A stretch of 64,000 nucleotides of DNA from Brachionus manjavacas (Eukaryota; Rotifera; Eurotatoria; Ploima; Brachionidae), in contig JAHQIY010000027.1 in NCBI GenBank assembly GCA_019054805.1, positions 858,757 through 922,756 of the forward strand, in the 5' to 3' direction. Of this stretch, positions 58,101-64,000 are shown piece after piece. The notes under the pieces were generated by a model. It saw nothing but the letters and a program-made list of their open reading frames with translations, was not told the origin of the DNA and did no database searches. The translations under genes were made by a program, and so were the position numbers. Within the stretch, counting starts at the first letter, position 1, and each line of letters opens with the position of its first letter.

Positions 58101-61100
58101 AATACCGAAGTTACCACTAGAAAGATCTTGAAATTTTCTTTACTTTGGCTTTTACAGATCCAAAAAAGGTCCAAGATTCGAAAAGTTATGCAAATGCGAA
58201 ACTTACAAGTGTTTGCCAAGGACTCAGTTTTCAAGTCACTGCAGAATGGTCAATTTTTTAGCTAGGATAATGATTAATAGCTCAAATTCAAGAACGCAAA
58301 AAGTTCTGCATGATATTATTTACAGGAGTCTTAAAAGTAAAAAGGACAAGAAATTAGGCGACTTCGAAAAAGAGCAAAAAACCCGTTTTTTACAGTTTTC
58401 AAATAGGTTTTATGCAATCAATTTTTCGAATTTTTGAATACCGAAGTTACCACTAGAAAGATCTTGAAATTTTCTTTACTTTGGCTTTTACAGATCCAAA
58501 AAAGGTCCAAGATTCGAAAAGTTATGCACATGGGAAACTTACAAGTGTTTGCCAAGGACTCAGTTTTCAAGTCACTGCAGAATGGTCAATTTTTTAGCTA
58601 GGATAATGATTAATAGCTCAAATTCAAGAACGCAAAAAGTTCTGCATGATATAATTTACAGGAGTCATAAAAGTAAAAAGGACAAGAAATTAGGCGACTT
58701 CGAAAAAGAGCAAAAAACCCGTTTTTTTACAGTTTTCAAATAGGTTTTATGCAATCAATTTTTCGAATTTTGGAATACCGAAGTTACCACTAGAAAGATC
58801 TTGAAATTTTCTTGACTTTGGCTTTTACAGATCCAAAAAAGGTCCAAGATTCGAAAAGTTATGCACATGGGAAACTTACAAGTGTTTGCCAAGGACTCAG
58901 TTTTCAAGTCACTGCAGAATGGTCAATTTTTTAGCTACGATAATGATTAATAGCTCAAAATCAAGAGCGCAAAAAGTTTTACATGATACTATTTACAGGA
59001 GTCCAAAAAGTAAAAAGGACAAGAAATTAGGCGACTTCGAAAAAGAGCAAAAAACCCGTTTTTTTACAGTTTTCAAATAGGTTTTATGCAATCAATTTTT
59101 CGAATTTTGGAATACCGAAGTTACCACTAGAAAGATCTTGAAATTTTCTTGACTTTGGCTTTTACAGATCCAAAAAAGGTCCAAGATTCGAAAAGTTATG
59201 CACATGGGTAACTTACAAGTGTTTGCCAAGGACTCAGTTTTCAAGTCACTGCAGAATGGTCAATTTTTTAGCTACGATAATGATTAATAGCTCAAATTCA
59301 AGATCGCAAAAAGTTCTACATGATACAATTTACAGGAGTCCAAAAAGTAAAAAGGACAAGAAATTAGGCGACTTCGAAAAAGAGCAAAAAACCCGTTTTT
59401 TTACAGTTTTCAAATAGGTTTTATGCAATCAATTTTTCGAATTTTGGAATACCGAAGTTACCACTAGAAAGATCTTGAAATTTTCTTGACTTTGGCTTTT
59501 ACAGATCCAAAAAAGGTCCAAGATTCGAAAAGTTATGCACATGGGAAACTTACAAGTGTTTGCCAAGGACTCAGTTTTCAAGTCACTGCAGAATGGTCAA
59601 TTTTTTAGCTACGGAAATGATTAAAAGCTCAAATTCAAGATCGCAAAAAGTTCTACATGATACAATTTACAGGAGTCATAAAAGTAAAAAGAACAAGAAA
59701 TTAGGCGACTTCGAAAAAGAGCAAAAAACCCGTTTTTTTACAGTTTTCAAATAGGTTTTATGCAATCAATTTTTCGAATTTTGGAATACCGAAGTTACCA
59801 CTAGAAAGATCTTGAAATTTTCTTGACTTTGGCTTTTACAGATCCAAAAAAGGTCCAAGATTCGAAAAGTTATGCACATGGGAAACTTACAAGTGTTTGC
59901 CAAGGACTCAGTTTTCAAGTCACTGCAGAATGGTCAATTTTTTAGCTACGGATAATGATTAATAGCTCAAATTCAAGATCGCAAAAAGTTCTACATGATA
60001 CAATTTACAAGAGTCCATAAAGTAAAAAGGACAAGAAATTAGGCGACTTCGAAAAAGAGCAAAAAACCCGTTTTTTTACAGTTTTCAAATAGGTTTTATG
60101 CAATCAATTTTTCGAATTTTGGAATACCGAAGTTACCACTAGAAAGATCTTGAAATTTTCTTGACTTTGGCTTTTACAGATCCAAAAAAGGTCCAAGATT
60201 CGAAAAGTTATGCACATGGGAAACTTACAAGTGTTTGCCAAGGACTCAGTTTTCAAGTCACTGCAGAATGGTCAATTTTTTAGCTAGGATAATGATTAAT
60301 AGCTCAAATTCAAGAACGCAAAAAGTTCTGCATGATATTATTTACAGGAGTCTTAAAAGTAAAAAGGACAAGAAATTAGGCGACTTCGAAAAAGAGCAAA
60401 AAACCCGTTTTTTTACAGTTTTCAAATAGGTTTTATGCAATCAATTTTTCGAATTTTGGAATACCGAAGTTACCACTAGAAAGATCTTGAAATTTTCTTG
60501 ACTTTGGCTTTTACAGATCCAAAAAAGGTCCAAGATTCGAAAAGTTATGCACATGGGAAACAAACAAGTGTTTGCCAAGGACTCAGTTTTCAAGTCACTG
60601 CAGAATGGTCAATTTTTTAGCTAGGATAATGATTAATAGCTCAAATTCAAGAACGCAAAAAGTTCTGCATGATATAATTTACAGGAGTCATAAAAGTAAA
60701 AAGGACAAATAATTAGGCGACTTCGAAAAAGAGAAAAAACCCGTTTTTTTACAGCTTTCAAATAGGTTTTATGCAATCAATTTTTCGAATTTTGGAATAC
60801 CGAAGTTACCACTAGAAAGATCTTGAAATTTTCTTGACTTTGGCTTTTACAGATCCAAAAAAGGTCCAAGATTCGAAAAGTTATGCACATGGGAAACTTA
60901 CAAGTGTTTGCCAAGGACTCAGTTTTCAAGTCACTGCAGAATGGTCAATTTTTTAGCTAGGATAATGATTAATAGCTCAAATTCAAGAACGCAAAAAGTT
61001 CTGCATGATATTATTTACAGGAGTCATAAAAGTAAAAAGGACAAGAAATTAGGCGACTTCGAAAAAGAGCAAAAAACCCGTTTTTTTACAGTTTTCAAAT

Positions 61101-64000
61101 AGGTTTTATGCAATCAATTTTTCGAATTTTTGAATACCGAAGTTACCACTAGAAAGATCTTGAAATTTTCTTGACTTTGGCTTTTACAGATCCAAAAAAG
61201 GTCCAAGATTCGAAAAGTTATGCACATGGGAAACTTACAAGTGTTTGCCAAGGACTCAGTTTTCAAGTCACTGCAGAATGGTCAATTTTTTAGCTAGGAT
61301 AATGATTAATAGCTCAAATTCAAGAACGCAAAAAGTTCTGCATGATACAATTTACAGGAGTCATAAAAGTAAAAAGAACAAGAAATTAGGCGACTTCGAA
61401 AAAGAGCAAAAAACCCGTTTTTTTACAGTTTTCAAATAGGTTTTATGCAATCAATTTTTCGAATTTTGGAATACCGAAGTTACCACTAGAAAGATCTTGA
61501 AATTTTCTTGACTTTGGCTTTTACAGATCCAAAAAAGGTCCAAGATTCGAAAAGTTATGCACATGGGTAACTTACAAGTGTTTGCCAAGGACTCAGTTTT
61601 CAAGTCACTGCAGAATGGTCAATTTTTTAGCTAGGATAATGATTAATAGCTCAAATTCAAGAACGCAAAAAGTTCTGCATGATATAATCTACAAGAGTCC
61701 AAAAAGTAAAAAGGACAAATAATTAGGCGACTTCGAAAAAGAGCAAAAAACCCGTTTTTTTACAGTTTTCAAATAGGTTTTATGCAATCAATTTTTCGAA
61801 TTTTGGAATACCGAAGTTACCACTAGAAAGATCTTGAAATTTTCTTTACTTTGGCTTTTACAGATCCAAAAAAGGTCCAAGATTCGAAAAGTTATGCTCA
61901 TGGGTAACTTACAAGTGTTTGCCAAGGACTCAGTTTTCAAGTCACTGCAGAATGGTCAATTTTTTAGCTAGGATAATGATTAATAGCTCAAATTCAAGAA
62001 CGCAAAAAGTTCTGCATGATATAATTTACAGGAGTCATAAAAGTAAAAAGGACAAGAAATTAGGCGACTTCGAAAAAGAGCAAAAAACCCGTTTTTTTAC
62101 AGTTTTCAAATAGGTTTTATGCAATCAATTTTTCGAATTTTGGAATACCGAAGTTACCACTAGAAAGATCTTGAAATTTTCTTGACTTTGGCTTTTACAG
62201 ATCCAAAAAAGGTCCAAGATTCGAAAAGTTATGCTCATGGGTAACTTACAAGTGTTTGCCAAGGACTCAGTTTTCAAGTCACTGCAGAATGGTCAATTTT
62301 TTAGCTAGGATAATGATTAATAGCTCAAATTCAAGAACGCAAAAAGTTCTGCATGATATTATTTACAGGAGTCATAAAAGTAAAAAGGACAAGAAATTAG
62401 GCGACTTCGAAAAAGAGCAAAAAACCCGTTTTTTTACAGTTTTCAAATAGGTTTTATGCAATCAATTTTTCGAATTTTGGAATACCGAAGTTACCACCAG
62501 AAAGATCTTGAAATTTTCTTGACTTTGGCTCTTACAGATCCAAAAAAGGTCCAAGATTCGAAAAGTTATGCAAATGGGAAACTTACAAGTGTTTGCCAAG
62601 GACTCAGTTTTCAAGTCACTGCAGAATGGTCAATTTTTTAGCTAGGATAATGATTAATAGCTCAAATTCAAGAACGCAAAAAGTTCTGCATGATATAATT
62701 TACAGGAGTCATAAAAGTAAAAAGGACAAGAAATTAGGCGACTTCGAAAAAGAGCAAAAAACCCGTTTTTTTACAGTTTTCAAATAGGTTTTATGCAATC
62801 AATTTTTCGAATTTTGGAATACCGAAGTTACCACTAGAAAGATCTTGAAATTTTCTTGACTTTGGCTTTTACAGATCCAAAAAAGGTCCAAGATTCGAAA
62901 AGTTATGCACATGGGAAACTTACAAGTGTTTGCCAAGGACTCAGTTTTCAAGTCACTGCAGAATGGTCAATTTTTTAGCTAGGATAATGATTAATAGCTC
63001 AAATTCAAGAACGCAAAAAGTTCTGCATGATATTATTTACAGGAGTCATAAAAGTAAAAAGGACAAGAAATTAGGCGACTTCGAAAAAGAGCAAAAAACC
63101 CGTTTTTTTACAGTTTTCAAATAGGTTTTATGCAATCAATTTTTCGAATTTTGGAATACCGAAGTTACCACTAGAAAGATCTTGAAATTTTCTTGACTTT
63201 GGCTTTTACAGATCCAAAAAAGGTCCAAGATTCGAAAAGTTATGCACATGGGAAACTTACAAGTGTTTGCCAAGGACTCAGTTTTCAAGTCACTGCAGAA
63301 TGGTCAATTTTTTAGCTACGATAATGATTAATAGCTCAAATTCAAGAACGCAAAAAGTTCTACATGATACAATTTACAGGAGTCATAAAAGTAAAAAGAA
63401 CAAGAAATTAGGCGACTTCGAAAAAGAGCAAAAAACCCGTTTTTTTACAGTTTTCAAATAGGTTTTATGCAATCAATTTTTCGAATTTTGGAATACCGAA
63501 GTTACCACTAGAAAGATCTTGAAATTTTCTTGACTTTGGCTTTTACAGATCCAAAAAAGGTCCAAGATTCGAAAAGTTATGCACATGGGTAACTTACAAG
63601 TGTTTGCCAAGGACTCAGTTTTCAAGTCACTGCAGAATGGTCAATTTTTTAGCTAGGATAATGATTAATAGCTCAAATTCAAGAACGCAAAAAGTTCTGC
63701 ATGATATAATCTACAAGAGTCCAAAAAGTAAAAAGGACAAATAATTAGGCGACTTCGAAAAAGAGAAAAAACCCGTTTTTTTACAGCTTTCAAATAGGTT
63801 TTATGCAATCAATTTTTCGAATTTTGGAATACCGAAGTTACCACCAGAAAGATCTTGAAATTTTCTTGACTTTGGCTATTACAGATCCAAAAAAGGTCCA
63901 AGATTCGAAAAGTTATGCACATGGGTAACTTACAAGTGTTTGCCAAGGACTCAGTTTTCAATTCACTGCAAATTGGTCAATTTTTTAGCTAGGATAATGA
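37190..64000 (+). repeat. Satellite array, ~337-bp monomer, ~79 tandem copies
   Basis: Head-to-tail monomers, each starting AGGTTTTATGCAATCA, recur from 37190 to the right edge; the last begins at 63796 and is cut by the window. Spacing is 337, sometimes 336 or 335, mainly from loss of T in the GTTTTTTTACAG run. Copies appear very similar throughout, with recurrent alternative states (CACTGCAGAA/CAGTTCAGAA; GGTAACTTAC/GGAAACTTAC/GGAAACAAAC; GAGTCATAAAAG/GAGTCCAAAAAG/GAATCCAAAAAG). The palindrome AAGATCTT occurs once in nearly every unit. A 64-codon frame is open in many copies, but it starts with TTG and 337 is not a multiple of three, so I do not call it a gene. Confidence 0.98.

Noticed and set aside
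37671-63461. Dozens of 64-84 codon open frames, one per satellite unit, with nearly identical peptides
   Set aside because: They begin at TTG rather than ATG, the monomer length is not a multiple of three, several units break the frame (TTCATGATCGC gives a stop; GCTACGGATAATG shifts it), and variants between units are largely amino-acid changing. Openness is explained by copying of one monomer.
37190-64000. CRISPR-like array
   Set aside because: The repeat is continuous with no unique spacers, and the sequence is eukaryotic.
37190-64000. Hammerhead-ribozyme satellite (as in schistosome satellites of similar length)
   Set aside because: I searched the monomer by eye on both strands for the CTGATGA / GAAA core in the right arrangement and found none.

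Overview
The window is AT-rich metazoan DNA. Spliceosomal introns are mostly 46-59 nt, and coding exons are islands in poly-A/T sequence full of transposon relics. Gene content (nitric oxide synthase, GPS2, ING4/5, SmD2, an orphan 7TM receptor, ferritin-like genes), tiny introns, base composition and MULE, hAT, Tigger and Jockey-like debris fit a small invertebrate. A monogonont rotifer (Brachionus-like) is my best guess, but this is inference and no marker gene proves it.

Layout. Positions 1-8886 (minus) hold the 5' nine exons of a nitric oxide synthase: haem domain, calmodulin linker and FMN domain. The FAD/NADPH half lies beyond the left edge. Its two large introns (about 2.0 and 3.0 kb) carry Tc1, hAT and LINE relics and foldback elements. 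Positions 9.4-13.2 kb are a transposon graveyard that includes a MULE-derived element with a perfect 9-bp target duplication. Positions 13.8-19.2 kb hold four tandem, intronless ferritin-like genes, all plus strand. By eye alignment none retains the catalytic ferroxidase centre. Positions 20.3-22.6 kb hold a decayed MULE transposase invaded by a hAT-type MITE, and a second MITE. GPS2 (plus) follows at 22.7-24.2 kb, then a 5'-truncated LINE with a 14-bp target duplication and a Tigger/pogo relic with TA duplications.

Positions 29.9-31.5 kb hold ING4/5-like and SNRPD2 (both minus). At 33.1-33.7 kb lies a short TIR element carrying a PHD-like zinc finger, and at 33.8-36.1 kb a single-exon 7TM receptor (minus). 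From about 36.2 kb a decayed Jockey-like LINE runs into a satellite array. The array fills 37.2-64 kb with about 79 tandem copies of a ~337-bp monomer and continues past the right edge. It opens with an inverted partial monomer, and the monomer itself looks like an ancient dimer of ~168 bp.

The conserved genes are unrelated housekeeping, signalling and chromatin genes with no shared pathway visible. The two most unusual components are the ferroxidase-less ferritin cluster (possibly artemin-like, inferred) and the satellite with its foldback edge.
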